Source: Megascapheus bottae
Lineage: Eukaryota; Chordata; Mammalia; Rodentia; Geomyidae
DNA length: 64,000 nucleotides
Assembly (NCBI GenBank): GCA_024803745.1
Contig: JANJXV010000025.1
Coordinates: forward strand, 18,578,610 to 18,642,609
Reading direction: 5' to 3'
Shown: positions 32,651-41,935 of the stretch, piece by piece
Position numbering within the stretch: the stretch's first letter is position 1
How the letters are laid out: every line of letters begins with the position of its first letter
Program-made: the position numbers and the translations under genes
The notes under the pieces: generated by a model
The model's input: only the letters and a program-made list of their open reading frames with translations
Databases searched by the model: none
What the model was told of the DNA's origin: nothing

Positions 32651-32701
32651 CCGGGCGGGGGGCGGTGGCGGGGGTGCTGGGGCGGGCGTGGGGCGTGGGT
32701 C
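32651..32701 (+). promoter_or_regulatory. G-quadruplex-prone run in promoter
   Basis: Six or more runs of three or more G on the + strand within 50 bases, separated by 1-4 base loops. Another G-rich run is at 31798-31840. Structure is predicted from sequence only. Confidence 0.55.
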
Positions 32702-32799
32702 CCGCCTCGGCCCGCCCCCCCCACCCCCCCGTGATCCAGCCCCCTCTCCAGAGCCTCGGGCCCGGCAATGGGACGTGTTCTCCTTTAAGAGTTAAGAAA

Positions 32800-32900
32800 C
32801 TTGAAACCTTGTTTGCGCAACAATCAGCGCCGCGGAGCCGCCAAAGTGTCTAGACTGGCATATGATGGGAGGCAGCCAATGACTCCGCGGCGCTCCTCCG
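32800..32900 (+). promoter_or_regulatory. SMAD6: Likely SMAD6 core promoter
   Basis: Within 80 bases lie a perfect C/EBP-type palindrome TTGCGCAA (32813-32820), an overlapping AACAAT SOX-like site (32819-32824), GGAGCC (32834-32839), the SMAD palindrome GTCTAGAC (32848-32855) and a CCAAT box in GCCAAT (32875-32880). Human SMAD6 mRNA has a leader of about 1 kb, which would put the start site near here. Motifs are seen; promoter function and start site are inferred. Confidence 0.6.
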
Positions 32901-33148
32901 GGGGCCCTCAGTGTGCGTTTGAGGAGAACAAAAAAGAGAGCGAGCGAGCCGAGCGGGGGAGCGAGCGAGGGAGCCCAGCCGAGAGAAAGAGCCCGCCGGG
33001 CGCTGCCTCGCCAAAGCTCGCCGGGACCGCGGGGCCACCGGCCGGCACCGGAGTGGGGGGGGGAAGGGGGCGACCTGGGCGGCGAGCGTCCGAGCGCAGC
33101 GTGGGCAGGGGGGGCTGCGACCTCTGCCTCGGTGGATTGCATTTTTAA

Positions 33149-33193
33149 ATGAAGGATTCCCAGCAAGCTCTAAGGGAATTTTTTTTGTTTTAA
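33149..33193 (+). other. uORF, 14 codons plus stop
   Basis: ATG AAG through TTT TAA in the SMAD6 leader. The start context is T at -3 and A at +4, so weak. Terminates far upstream of the main ATG. Confidence 0.45.
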
Positions 33194-33297
33194 TTCCTTT
33201 TCCAACTTCGTCTCCTCTAGTGCGTTGACACCCCAGGAGAAACTCACTCTCCAAGTGTTAGCTGAGCGCCTGAGACGGAGTTGACCGAATTTCGTGC

Positions 33298-33441
33298 ATG
33301 GTGCAAACCCCAAGGATCTGGGGTTTTCTTTGGGATTTTTTTTTTCCTTTTTTTTTTTGCAGGGACCCCCCACCCCTCCACCACCAGGGTATCCACCAAG
33401 CCTGCTGCTTTTCGGATCCTGCAAGGGAAAAGCCCATGTAA
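33298..33441 (+). other. uORF, 47 codons plus stop
   Basis: The longest ATG-initiated leader frame before the final 200 bases; it reads through the T-tract (as Phe codons) and contains a second in-frame ATG immediately before its TAA. G at +4 gives a moderate context. It would be broken if the acceptor-like AG at 33361-33362 were spliced. Confidence 0.45.
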
Positions 33442-33507
33442 ATCAAGCGCTTGGGCTTTAAAAAAAAAAAAAAAAAAGGGAGGAGGTCCCGCCAAACCTT
33501 TGTGCTC

Positions 33508-33531
33508 ATGGACCCGCCGCGCAACTTTTGA
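33508..33531 (+). other. uORF, 7 codons plus stop
   Basis: ATG GAC through TTT TGA; G at +4 but C at -3. Confidence 0.4.
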
Positions 33532-33545
33532 AGGCTCGCCGGCCC

Positions 33546-33608
33546 ATGCCGGGTCTCTCCAGCCGCGCGCCGCCTGCAGCCCCCTTAAAGCGCCGGGGTT
33601 GGAGCTGA
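33546..33608 (+). other. uORF, 20 codons plus stop
   Basis: ATG CCG through AGC TGA, GC-rich and Arg/Pro-rich. Confidence 0.4.
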
Positions 33609-33629
33609 GCCACCGGGCCACCGCGGTCC

Positions 33630-33635
33630 ATGTAG
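33630..33635 (+). other. Minimal uORF (ATG-TAG start-stop)
   Basis: ATG followed directly by TAG. Start-stop elements can stall initiating ribosomes and repress the downstream frame; whether this one is used is unknown and its context is weak. Confidence 0.4.
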
Positions 33636-33702
33636 CCGCTGGGCCCCCTCGCGGACTCGCGGCCCCACGCGCGCGCGCGTCCCGCCCCCGGCGAGCTCAC
33701 TC

Positions 33703-33813
33703 ATGTGGCAGCTCTGCGGTGCCCCCTCGACGACAGGCTGTGCGCGGTCTGCACGGCGCCCCGCGGCGGAGCTTCATGTGGGGCTGCGGCCCGCGCAGTC
33801 GGCGCCTCGTTGA
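33703..33813 (+). other. uORF, 36 codons plus stop
   Basis: ATG TGG through CGT TGA, overlapping the next uORF in a different frame; ends 87 bases before the SMAD6 start. Confidence 0.42.
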
Positions 33814-33832
33814 GGGAACGGACCCCCGGTAA
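33776..33832 (+). other. uORF, 18 codons plus stop
   Basis: ATG TGG through CGG TAA, the last upstream ATG before the main start, leaving 68 bases for re-initiation. Confidence 0.42.
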
Positions 33833-33900
33833 CCGGACACTGCCCGATCTCTTTCCCCCCTCCCTGTCCCCCCCCCATCCCCGGCGTCAAAGGATATCGT

Positions 33901-34723
33901 ATGTTCAGGTCCAAACGCTCGGGGCTGGTGCGGCGACTTTGGCGAAGTCGTGTGGTCCCCGATCGGGAGGAGAGCGGCGGCAGCGGCGGCGGCGACGACG
34001 ACGAGGATGGGAGCTGGGGCAGCAGCCGAGCTGAGTCGGCCCAGTGGGCACGAGAGGAAGGCGGAGGCTGCCGCCACCCTGAAGTCCGTTCGGTAACCCC
34101 ACGCTGGCCCCGGGACGCGGTGGCACCGCGGGGCGCCCCGATCGCGGGTAGGCGCCGTCGCGCGGGGGGCCCGCCGAGGCCCATGCCGGAGCCGGAGGCC
34201 GGCGCCGAGGGCTCCCTCCTGGACGTAGCCGAGCCGCGAAGCCCGGGCTGGCTGCCCGAGAGTGACTGCGAGACGGTGACCTGCTGTCTCTTCTCGGAGC
34301 GCGACGCCGCCGGTGCGCCCCGGGACCCCGGCGCCCCCTTAGCCGGAGCCACCCCGGAGCCGGAGAGCAGCGGGCGGAGTCGGGAAGCTCGCTCGCGGCT
34401 GCTGCTGCTGGAGCAGGAGCTGAAGACCGTCACGTACTCGTTGCTGAAGCGGCTCAAGGAGCGCTCGCTGGACACGCTGCTGGAGGCGGTGGAGTCCCGC
34501 GGCGGCGTGCCGGGCGGCTGCGTGCTGGTGCCGCGCGCCGACCTCCGCCTGGCCGGCCAGCCCGCGCCGCCGCAGCTGCTGCTCGGTCGTCTTTTCCGCT
34601 GGCCCGATCTGCAACACGCCGTGGAGCTGAAGCCCCTGTGCGGCTGCCACAGCTTCGCCGCCGCCGCCGACGGCCCGGTCGTGTGCTGCAACCCTTACCA
34701 CTTCAGCCGGCTCTGCGGGCCAG
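33901..34723 (+). CDS. SMAD6: SMAD6 coding exon 1: N-terminal region and MH1 domain
   Basis: The exon encodes 274 residues plus the first base of codon 275. The start [20 protein letters not shown] is the diagnostic SMAD6 opening (SMAD7 starts similarly). Residues 1-95 are basic and low-complexity, with a Gly/Asp run near 26-36. Residues about 120-274 form the divergent MH1 domain, including [19 protein letters not shown] (120-138), a leucine-rich helix around 167-196 and [18 protein letters not shown] (232-249). Conserved zinc-ligand positions are represented by C207, C247, C262 or C263, and H267. The exon ends CAG|GTGAGC, a strong donor. The ATG has a poor context (C at -3, T at +4); the next in-frame ATG is codon 95 at 34183. 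I keep 33901 because the protein start matches the family. Trp39, Trp49 and Arg113 differ from the human residues I recall. Confidence 0.97.
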
Positions 34724-35989
34724 GTGAGCGCAACGCCTCTTCCTCCCCGCGCCCTGCGAGTGCGTGGGGGAGGACGGGGTACCCCCCTGACATGGGGATC
34801 CCCCCCACCCCTCCTTCCCCGGGAGAAGGCTCCGCGATCCCGCCAGGGCCGCGGGAAACGGAGCACACGCTGCAGAAGGCAGCCTCATTTGAAGGCTGCA
34901 GCCTGCACACCGAGGAGGGGGCACTTTGTTGTGTGTTTTTCCCTCGGTGGTTTCAGGGAGGCTCAGAAAGGGAGGGCAGGCAAAGGGAAGGCCAAATAAG
35001 CCAGGGGGCATCCCCTCTTTCTGTTTGGCAATTGACACCCACCCTTCTTCCCTCCCCACTGCCTCCCCCAAGTCTACCCAAGTGTCCAGCCATGCACATG
35101 GCTCATTCTTTTCTCTGCCCAGGTAACTGTACTCGTGAGATTGTGCAGGCTGTGTTGTGGATGCCGTGTTGGTAAAATGTTCACTTCGCTCCTTTGTGTA
35201 CTTTGGAGCACGGGGCTTGCAGAACGATCCCTTTTTCTCACTTCCCACATCCCTTCAGGATCCACACTGTTGGAGTTCTTAGGTTCCGCTTGGCTGCTAG
35301 AATCCTGGGTCTTGGAAGCATCTGAGACTGGGAAAGGAAGCCAGGTAGTGTGTCACCTCTGAGAATGGGTCCTTCTTTGTTCCCTTACCAGGATCTAGAG
35401 CACCCACTCACCCACCTCAGCCTAGCAACCCAGGTAAGACAGGCTGAAGAGAGGACAGGTTCCCTCTTGCAGGAACTACGAGGGATGCATGTGAATCCAT
35501 TAGGTGATATTGGGGATTTTGTAGGGACAGAACTGCAGTTCCAGGCTGTTGGTCGGGGAAGGGAGTTCCCCAAGTTCCTCTGGCCTGCCCTGCTTGGGGA
35601 GCCAGTGCCCAGAGGGTCGGATCACCAGTGGAATGAGAAGGTAGTTCTGAAAGCCTGGAATTGTCTCCTGTGTCTTGTGAGGGCTTGTGTTAGTGGATGG
35701 AAGGGAAAAGAAGTTTCTCTTTAGTGGTAGTTTGAGAAGTTTCCCTTTTGTGGTGGTTCCGGAAGACATGGCATTGATGGTGGTGGTAAAGTGTCCCCTT
35801 TTGGGTGGTCACTCCAGGCTCAGTTTAGAGGTTTGGGTCAGGCCCTGTGTTGTGGCCCAAGAAGAAGCTTTTTTCCATCCTCTCCCACCCTGCAACACCA
35901 TCTCTTCCCTGTCTCTGGAGAAAGAGCTCCTATCTGTGGTTGTCTTTGTAGTGGAAGATGGGCCACAGACATATTCCCTCTCCTCATGT

Positions 35990-36060
35990 CAATGTACCAG
36001 CAAATGTTTGTTGAGCACTTGCTCTGTTCCAGGCATTGTGCCACCCTGCAGAGGGAAATG
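35990..36060 (-). mobile_element. L2-like fragment
   Basis: GCAAATGTTTGTTGAGCACT and TTCCAGGCATTGTG match the antisense L2 3' end. Confidence 0.55.
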
Positions 36061-36595
36061 TGAGAGAATCTACGCCCTAGAGAAACTGAATCCTTAGGTG
36101 AAGGGGGGAGGACTGGGAGAGATGGAAAGAGGGGAAGGGGGTGGGGCAGGCACTGTCTGAACCACTGGGTGCTTTGCAGTTGTATTTAACAGGAGGGTTT
36201 GTCCAAATGCCACAGCTCTTAACCTGGAGCCGCCTTGCCAGAGAGTGGCAGAAGGTCTCCTGGTGAGTCTAGAACTCAGACTGGCTCAGATGGGTGGGCA
36301 GGAAAGGAAGGGATGTCTAGGTTGGAGGTCACAGACAGGACTCCCTGACCTTACTCCTGGATGACCTGGGAGTTGGCCAGACTGTTGGTTTGGGTTTGGT
36401 AAACTTGAGCAGGAACAGGTTGAGGGAGAGCTGGCAAGTCACAGTAACCATAGAAACAGGTCTTGAAAGTCAATAGCTTGGCCTTGGATGAGTTACCTCT
36501 CTTCCTTTCCCCTCTCCCTTTCAATGGGGATGTCTCTAGGCACATTCTGTCAATCGGCTGTGGGACAGCCTTGGGGCTGGACTTTCTTCCACCCT

Positions 36596-36611
36596 CCAGA
36601 AGGAGGCGCTA
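36596..36611 (+). promoter_or_regulatory. CTCF-like core motif
   Basis: CCAGAAGGAGGCGCTA matches 12 of 14 positions of CCASYAGRKGGCRS, about 2.7 kb inside SMAD6. Confidence 0.4.
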
Positions 36612-37069
36612 TTGTGTGAGAGGGCAGTTTGAGAAGAAGAGAGGGAGAATTTTCCAGTATGTCCAGTTGATCCTCTCTTGTCTTTGCTGGGACTGGGGAA
36701 AACCCTCTGCAGCTTGCCCTTCCCCTGTGCCTGGCCACCAGCCTGGCTCCCATGGCTGGGCTTATGCATAGCTGGGACCCATGATAAGGACCCTGCACCT
36801 TCCAGCTCTCAGGGTAAGAGGGCTGGAACCTGGGACTTGGAGACAGACAGACAGACAGACAGACAGACACACCAAGGCGGCACACAGCTAGAGTAAAGTA
36901 CACAGGAACGCCCAGCAGCAATCACTCATGCCCCACCTTCCCAGTTCACAGGTAATTCCTGGGCATTGTGGCATCCTGGTATTCATGCCAGATCTTCAAC
37001 CACCAACTTGCTTTGTGAACCTTGGTCCATCTAGCTGGGCTTTTTTCCATCGTCAAAGTCTTAGGGTTT

Positions 37070-37215
37070 AAGCTGGCTAGAGATCTGAGGGTCCTGGGTT
37101 CGAAGCCAGCCTGGGTAGATAGATTTGTGAGACTCTTATTTCCTATTTGTCCGCAAAAAGAGCCAGAAGTAGAAGTGAGTGTCAAGTAAGAGTACTACTC
37201 TTGATAGAGAAAAAC
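37070..37215 (+). mobile_element. B1-Geo SINE, 5' truncated
   Basis: Begins in the B1 head (AGAGATCTGAGGGTCC); (CAAAA)n tail. Confidence 0.72.
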
Positions 37216-37279
37216 AAAACAAAACAAAAAATAACGAAGAGAAAATGACTATCTCTGAATCAAAGTCCTAGTTATTGAT

Positions 37280-38100
37280 TTAAAAAAAAAAGGAAAGAAC
37301 TCTGGTGTTGGTTTTCCCTTCCCTGTTTGCCCTCTAGAGAGGACTCTTGCCTGGGTGCCAGTCTCTGTCCTGGGCTCTCCTCTGTCTGGGGGCCTTTGCA
37401 GTTGCTGTGCATATGACTTTTGTTCCTTTTCACTGAGCAGGGTGGGTGCCTATGTGGACGGAAATGTGGAGAAATACTTTAATCACAGTTCTGACCTGTG
37501 TTTATAGAACTCCTTTCTCCAGAAAGTATCCATTAACTTTGGAAGAAATCTCCTGCTCTTTACTTCACCACTTTTTTTTTTTATTTTCTTTCTGTAATTA
37601 TATTCAGTAAATTACTATTATCCAAATTGTGCCTGGGAAAGAGAGACAAGAGTGAGAGAGAAAACTTCTAAACGATGGGAAGGAGGCTGCCTAAGAAAAC
37701 AGGGGGTTCCCAAGCCAGGGGGAATTAAAAAGTTAGTCTTCCTCCCCCCCCCCAGCCCACCCCACATTGCTTGGCCTAGCATTATCCTTTGAAATGAGAT
37801 CGATTTCAAGTTGAGCCCCCACCCCACCCCCTCCCGGCCCCATCGCGGGCCCCTGGGCCTGTCTGCCCGTCCTGGAGGTGAGGAAGGGGTGATAATGTGC
37901 AGGGCGCCTCTTGCTGGCGCCAGCCGGCCCCGCTGTTTATCTGGCTGCCGGGAGAATCTGGGCAATTAGGCTCAGCCGGCCTTAAAGTGCCAGGAGCTCC
38001 TTTTCTGCTCTCCCATCCTGGGGCTTAGAGTTGAACATCTAGCTGGGGATGGTGGTGGGGGGGAAGGGATAGGGGAGAGAAGGGGAGGGGAGGCCCCACC
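37280..38100. promoter_or_regulatory. Enhancer-like unique island, intron 1
   Basis: Repeat-free block. It contains GGCGCCAGCCGGCCC (37916-37930), which fits the BMP activation-element pattern GGCGCCA-N4-GNCV, and 3 bases later CTGTTTATCTGG, overlapping forkhead (TGTTTA) and GATA (TTATCT) sites. A reverse CTCF-like motif overlaps at 37901-37917. Conservation was not tested. Confidence 0.5.
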
Positions 38101-38623
38101 TCAGCCCACTGCTACCCCTTAGGATGAGGCGGGAGGGGCTGTAAAAGCTCAGGAAAGCTGTGAATCCTTTTCCCCTAGCAAGATACTAGGGGTGCCCAAA
38201 TTGAAATGGTACCCGGTCCTGGCTTAGAATGTAGGTCTAGATCTCAGAGAGCTAACTACCCCGTGAGGGTTGGCCAGAGGGCTGCTAGCCAGGCTTCTGA
38301 AGGAAGTCCACACCTAAAGTCTGGAGTTTCAGATCTCTCTTTCTCTGTATGTCTCTCCTCCTTCCCCTTTCTCTCCCCCTCCCCCCCAGGCTTGAGGATC
38401 TTGCTACCATTTAGAGCACATGAATTATTCTTTTGAAAAGCAGCACAACTCTTTACAAAGTACACTAGGATATCTTCTGAGAGGATACTAGAAGCAAGCC
38501 CTCCCCCCCCAAGTTTCTCTTCTGCCCCTTTGTCTCATCCTTACCTGAGTCAATGTACTAGGAGTTCATGTCAAATGTAGAGAGCCCTGGGCTATGGGAA
38601 GCAGTTAAGAGTTACCCACTCAA

Positions 38624-38763
38624 ATGACCGGGAGTTTGGTCTAGTGGTAGAGTCTTGCGTAGCATGCACGAAGTCCTGGGTTTGATTCTTTGCTACTACG
38701 TACACAGAAAAGGGTAGAGTGCTAGCCCCAAGAAAGCTCAGGGCCAGTGCCTGGACCAGTACC
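38624..38763 (+). mobile_element. IDL-Geo SINE, internally deleted
   Basis: ID head joined late in the right monomer. Confidence 0.75.
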
Positions 38764-38883
38764 CCCCCCCCAAAAAAGAGTAAAGTATCCACACATGCTA
38801 CTATTACATAGATGAATATTGAGGGCATCATGCCAAATGAAAGAAACCTTACGGTTTGGCAGTTGGGGTATAGCAAGTGAAAA

Positions 38884-38978
38884 GGCAGAAGTGACACTGG
38901 CTCAACCTTAAGCTGAAGAGCTCAGGGATGGCACCCATGCCTAGAGTTCAAGCCCCATGACTGACACACACACACACG
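38884..38978 (+). mobile_element. Right-monomer fragment with short (AC)n
   Basis: Ends CAAGCCCCATGACTGACACAC. Confidence 0.68.
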
Positions 38979-39256
38979 GAAGTAAAAGGGTGAATCTTGT
39001 CTGTGAATTATATATCAATATTTTACACATGGATGAGCAGGCATTTGTTTTTAATTCGCTTTGTCCTTGGTTGAGTCAAAGTAGAATATTACATCTGCTG
39101 CTGTCCTCTTGTGTGGCTTTGGGTGGGTGCTTTACCTGGCTGGGGTTTGATGAGCCCTTGTCATGGGGTAAAGGCCTTTGTACCTTCCACTTGCCTGGAG
39201 TGGTTTTGTGATTAGGTAAAGTTTCCTCCCCAAACCTAGGGTGCCCTTCCTTTAAT

Positions 39257-39513
39257 TTTTTTTTTTTTGACAGTCCTGGGGCTTGAACTCAGGGCCTGGG
39301 GACTGTCCTTGGACACTTTTTGCTCAAGGTTAGCACTCTGCCACATGAGCTACAGTGCCACTCCTGGCATCTCCATGTCTGGCTTTTTGGTGGTTAACTG
39401 AAGGTCAGAGTTTCAGACTTTTCTGTCCCAGTTGGCTTTGATCTGCTATCTTCAGATCTCAGCCTCCTGAGAAGCTGGAATTCCAGGCATGAATCACCAA
39501 TTAGTTGCCTGGC
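39257..39513 (-). mobile_element. B1-Geo SINE
   Basis: Antisense with a short duplication in the right monomer (CTGGCATCTCCATGTCTGGC). Confidence 0.82.
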
Positions 39514-39613
39514 CAGCTTTTGGGTTGCCAGTAAAGTCTTTGTAAAGAGATGCTGGGACCTGGTGGCAGTGGCTTGATTTCTGCTTCCACCTTCATGGAA
39601 GCTGAGGTTCTCT

Positions 39614-39848
39614 CCCCAGTTGTGGGGCATGGACTCTGAGCCTGGGCACTGTCCCTGGGCTCTTCAGCTCAAAGCTAGTGCTCTACCACTTTGAGCCATA
39701 GCACCATTTCCGGTTTTCTGGTGGTTTGTTGGAGCCAAGAGTCTCACATCTCACAGATTTTAGTTCCTGGGTTGGCTTTGAACTGTGATCCTCAGATCTT
39801 AGTCTCTTGAGTACCTAGGATTACAAATGTGAGTCACCAGTTCCTGGC
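39614..39848 (-). mobile_element. B1-Geo SINE
   Basis: Antisense full-length. Confidence 0.83.
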
Positions 39849-39856
39849 TGCAGCTG

Positions 39857-39907
39857 AATTATTATTATTATTATTTATTGTTGTTGTTGTTATTATTATT
39901 ATTATCA
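39857..39907 (+). repeat. (TTA/TTG)n tract
   Basis: ATT and GTT triplets forming the tail of the next SINE. Confidence 0.82.
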
Positions 39908-39914
39908 TCCCTCC

Positions 39915-40058
39915 TTCTCTCTGCCAGCCCTGGGACTTGAACTTGAGCTTTCTCAAGGCTAGTACTCTACCACTTGAGCCTCAGTACCACTTCTTGCTTC
40001 TAGGAATGGGCTTTGTACATTCTAGGCAAGCACTCTCCCACTAGTCCAAATTCCAGCC
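39915..40058 (-). mobile_element. IDL-Geo SINE, internally deleted
   Basis: Antisense. Confidence 0.72.
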
Positions 40059-40227
40059 CAGCTTATTTTCTTGTTCAAAGCTGGTGCTCTTATCATTTGA
40101 GCCACAGCTCTACTTTAAAAAAAATTTTTTTTGTGGTTGCTTGAAGAGTCTCGTGGATTTTTCCCATTTGTGCTGGCTTTGAACTGTGATCTTCAGATCT
40201 CAGTCTCCTGAGTAGCTATGATTACTG
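40059..40227 (-). mobile_element. B1-Geo SINE, truncated
   Basis: Antisense, lacking the monomer 3' end. Confidence 0.7.
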
Positions 40228-40424
40228 CCCTTGAACCTTGTTTGAGGTCCCCTGTGAGTCTTTGTCACTGAGGTCTTGTCTCTTATACGTTTACCCTTCC
40301 CCCCAACCATTATTACTATCCACCAACAAGAAGGGGGATACCTTGCTGGGGATACCTTGCCAGTGTTCTGAGCTCTGACATAAGGATTCCTCAGTCTCAT
40401 TAAGTAGATTGCTGGATTGCCAGG

Positions 40425-40490
40425 GTAGAGCAAGTCCGTTTCCTCATCTGTAAAATGTGGTCAGAATGCCATCTAATTTTTCTTTTCAAG
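40425..40490 (+). mobile_element. MIR-like fragment
   Basis: GTTTCCTCATCTGTAAAATG. Confidence 0.4.
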
Positions 40491-40502
40491 AAAGTGTTAA
40501 CT

Positions 40503-40680
40503 ACAGCTGGGCATCCTCGCTACTCTGGAGGCTGAGATCTCACAGATCCAAAGCCAGCCTGGACATGAAAGTCTGGGAGACTCTTATCTCCAATTAACCA
40601 CCAGAAAACTAGAAGTGGTGCTGTGGCTCAAGCTATTCAAGTAGCTAGGATTCCAGGCAGGAGTCATTGGCGCCAGGCTT
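40503..40680 (+). mobile_element. Chimeric B1-Geo fragments
   Basis: Sense dimer to about 40632, then an antisense B1 end (AAGTAGCTAGGATTCCAGGC) without a gap. Confidence 0.65.
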
Positions 40681-40689
40681 AGAAGTCAT

Positions 40690-41060
40690 ATTCTGATCGG
40701 AAAGGCCAGGCTCGGAGAGGAGAAGCCTCTTATGGAGGACAACAAATGTTCTTACAACTAATTGTGCCTTATTATAATTGCAAAAATACTCATTACCCCT
40801 TGTGTCATTCCTGATACCTGCCTAATAATAGTTATTACCACTTTATTACCACAGACGGAGTTTGCTTTAACTTGCAACTTGATGGTGTTTAGTTTCATTT
40901 ATGGAAAATGAAGGGTCATTTCATTCATGCAAATTGTTACTTAGTTTAGCAAATTGTTGCTTCCCATAAAGCAAGAGCCTAAGAAATTCTTCTGAAGGCA
41001 AAGTATATGTTTTTAAAGGAGGAGTATTTTAGGCAAATGAAAAGAAACTCATAGGAAAAA
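40690..41060. promoter_or_regulatory. AT-rich enhancer-like island, intron 1
   Basis: A 370-base unique, AT-rich block between SINEs with several homeodomain-type cores (TAATTG, ATTATAATTG) and a perfect octamer ATGCAAAT at 40927-40934. Composition resembles deeply conserved developmental non-coding elements, but conservation was not tested. Confidence 0.4.
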
Positions 41061-41190
41061 CACCAGAGACAGACAGTAAGGAATCTCAAATGCTGGGTGT
41101 GGGACAGGGCCCCACCCCACCTTTATTTCCAGTTGAAAGTAGGAAGCTAGATGTGGTTCATTTAGGGCTCCTTATCAAGATGCCTGAGCT

Positions 41191-41373
41191 GAGCCAGGTG
41201 CCAGTGACTCATGCCTATAATCCTAGCTACTAAGAAGGCTGAGATCTGAGGATCGTGATTCAGGGATTGTGGTTCCCTGTGGCACTCCAGAAGTGGAGGT
41301 GTGGCTCAAATGGTAGAGCTTAATAATTAAGACAGTAAGTGCCTATGTCCTGAGTTCAAGCCGCAGCACAGCA
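41191..41373 (+). mobile_element. B1-Geo SINE, internally deleted
   Basis: Part of the linker is missing; C-rich tail to 41412. Confidence 0.76.
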
Positions 41374-41784
41374 CCACCAAACAACACCCCCCAACCTGCC
41401 CACCCCCCCCCCAAAAAAAGATACCTGAGCTGGGTTTGGATTTCAAGGACCTATCCCCTATCCCAGGAATGTTAGTATGGTAAATAAAATTTTCCCCTGT
41501 GTTCACCTTCAGCTCTGATCAGGCCTGCCAAATTTAGTGAATAAAATGTAGAAAGGCCCAGTTAAACTTAATTTCATGTGGACAGCATAATCTAGTGTAA
41601 GTATTTCCCATCCACTCTCCAGGGCTATACTTACATTACAAAAGCGTGTTTACCCCACATTCAAATTGAAAGGCTCCTGCTGGAGTGGATAGGTCTTAGG
41701 CCTGACTCCTTCCCCCCTCTCCCCCCCCACCCCTGGCTCTCTTGTTATGATAATAATAGGTTCTCTTTGTAAAGATGTTTTTCC

Positions 41785-41935
41785 TCTGGTGCCTGAGCTG
41801 TGCTAAGCATTTTACCTACATTATCTTCTTTTTCTTCTTGATAAAGCTGGGAGGTCTGTGATTATCCAGCTCCATTTTGGGTAACCTTGCCTGAGCTCAC
41901 ATCACCAGAGGAGGCAGTGTTGGGGTTGAGCACCC
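41785..41935 (-). mobile_element. MIR/MIR3-like fragment
   Basis: GAGCTGTGCTAAGCATTTTA, then CAGCTCCATTTTGGGTAACC and GAGCTCACATCACCAGAGG. Confidence 0.45.

Larger units (their letters stand above)
32880..33900 (+). other. SMAD6: SMAD6 5' untranslated leader (inferred)
   Basis: Roughly 1 kb of GC-rich leader with GAGCGAGC-type repeats near 32935-32970, a T-rich tract at 33335-33359 and an A18 tract near 33460-33477. It carries at least seven upstream ATG-initiated short frames (listed separately). The exact 5' end is unknown. Confidence 0.65.
31420..34930. promoter_or_regulatory. SMAD6: CpG island over SMAD6 promoter and exon 1
   Basis: Dense CpG dinucleotides, GC boxes and G-runs begin abruptly near 31.42 kb, just after the last upstream SINE (ending about 31.18 kb), and persist through exon 1 into the first 200 bases of intron 1. 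No recognisable SINE or L1 lies inside. There is no convincing TATA box, so initiation is probably dispersed. Boundaries are by eye. Confidence 0.9.
34930..37060. other. SINE-poor start of intron 1
   Basis: About 2.1 kb of unique sequence, including a (GACA)n run at 36840-36869, an L2-like patch near 35.99-36.06 kb and a CTCF-like motif at 36596-36611. No exon signature was recognised. Confidence 0.6.

Noticed and set aside
33281..33832. 183-codon frame in the SMAD6 leader
   Set aside because: Starts at TTG, crosses the homopolymer tracts, and has no conserved features; the true leader ATGs are the short uORFs listed.
33774..34691. 305-codon open frame on the minus strand opposite SMAD6 exon 1
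   Set aside because: GC-rich shadow of the real coding exon, low complexity (Ser/Arg/Pro), no family resemblance and no splice context.
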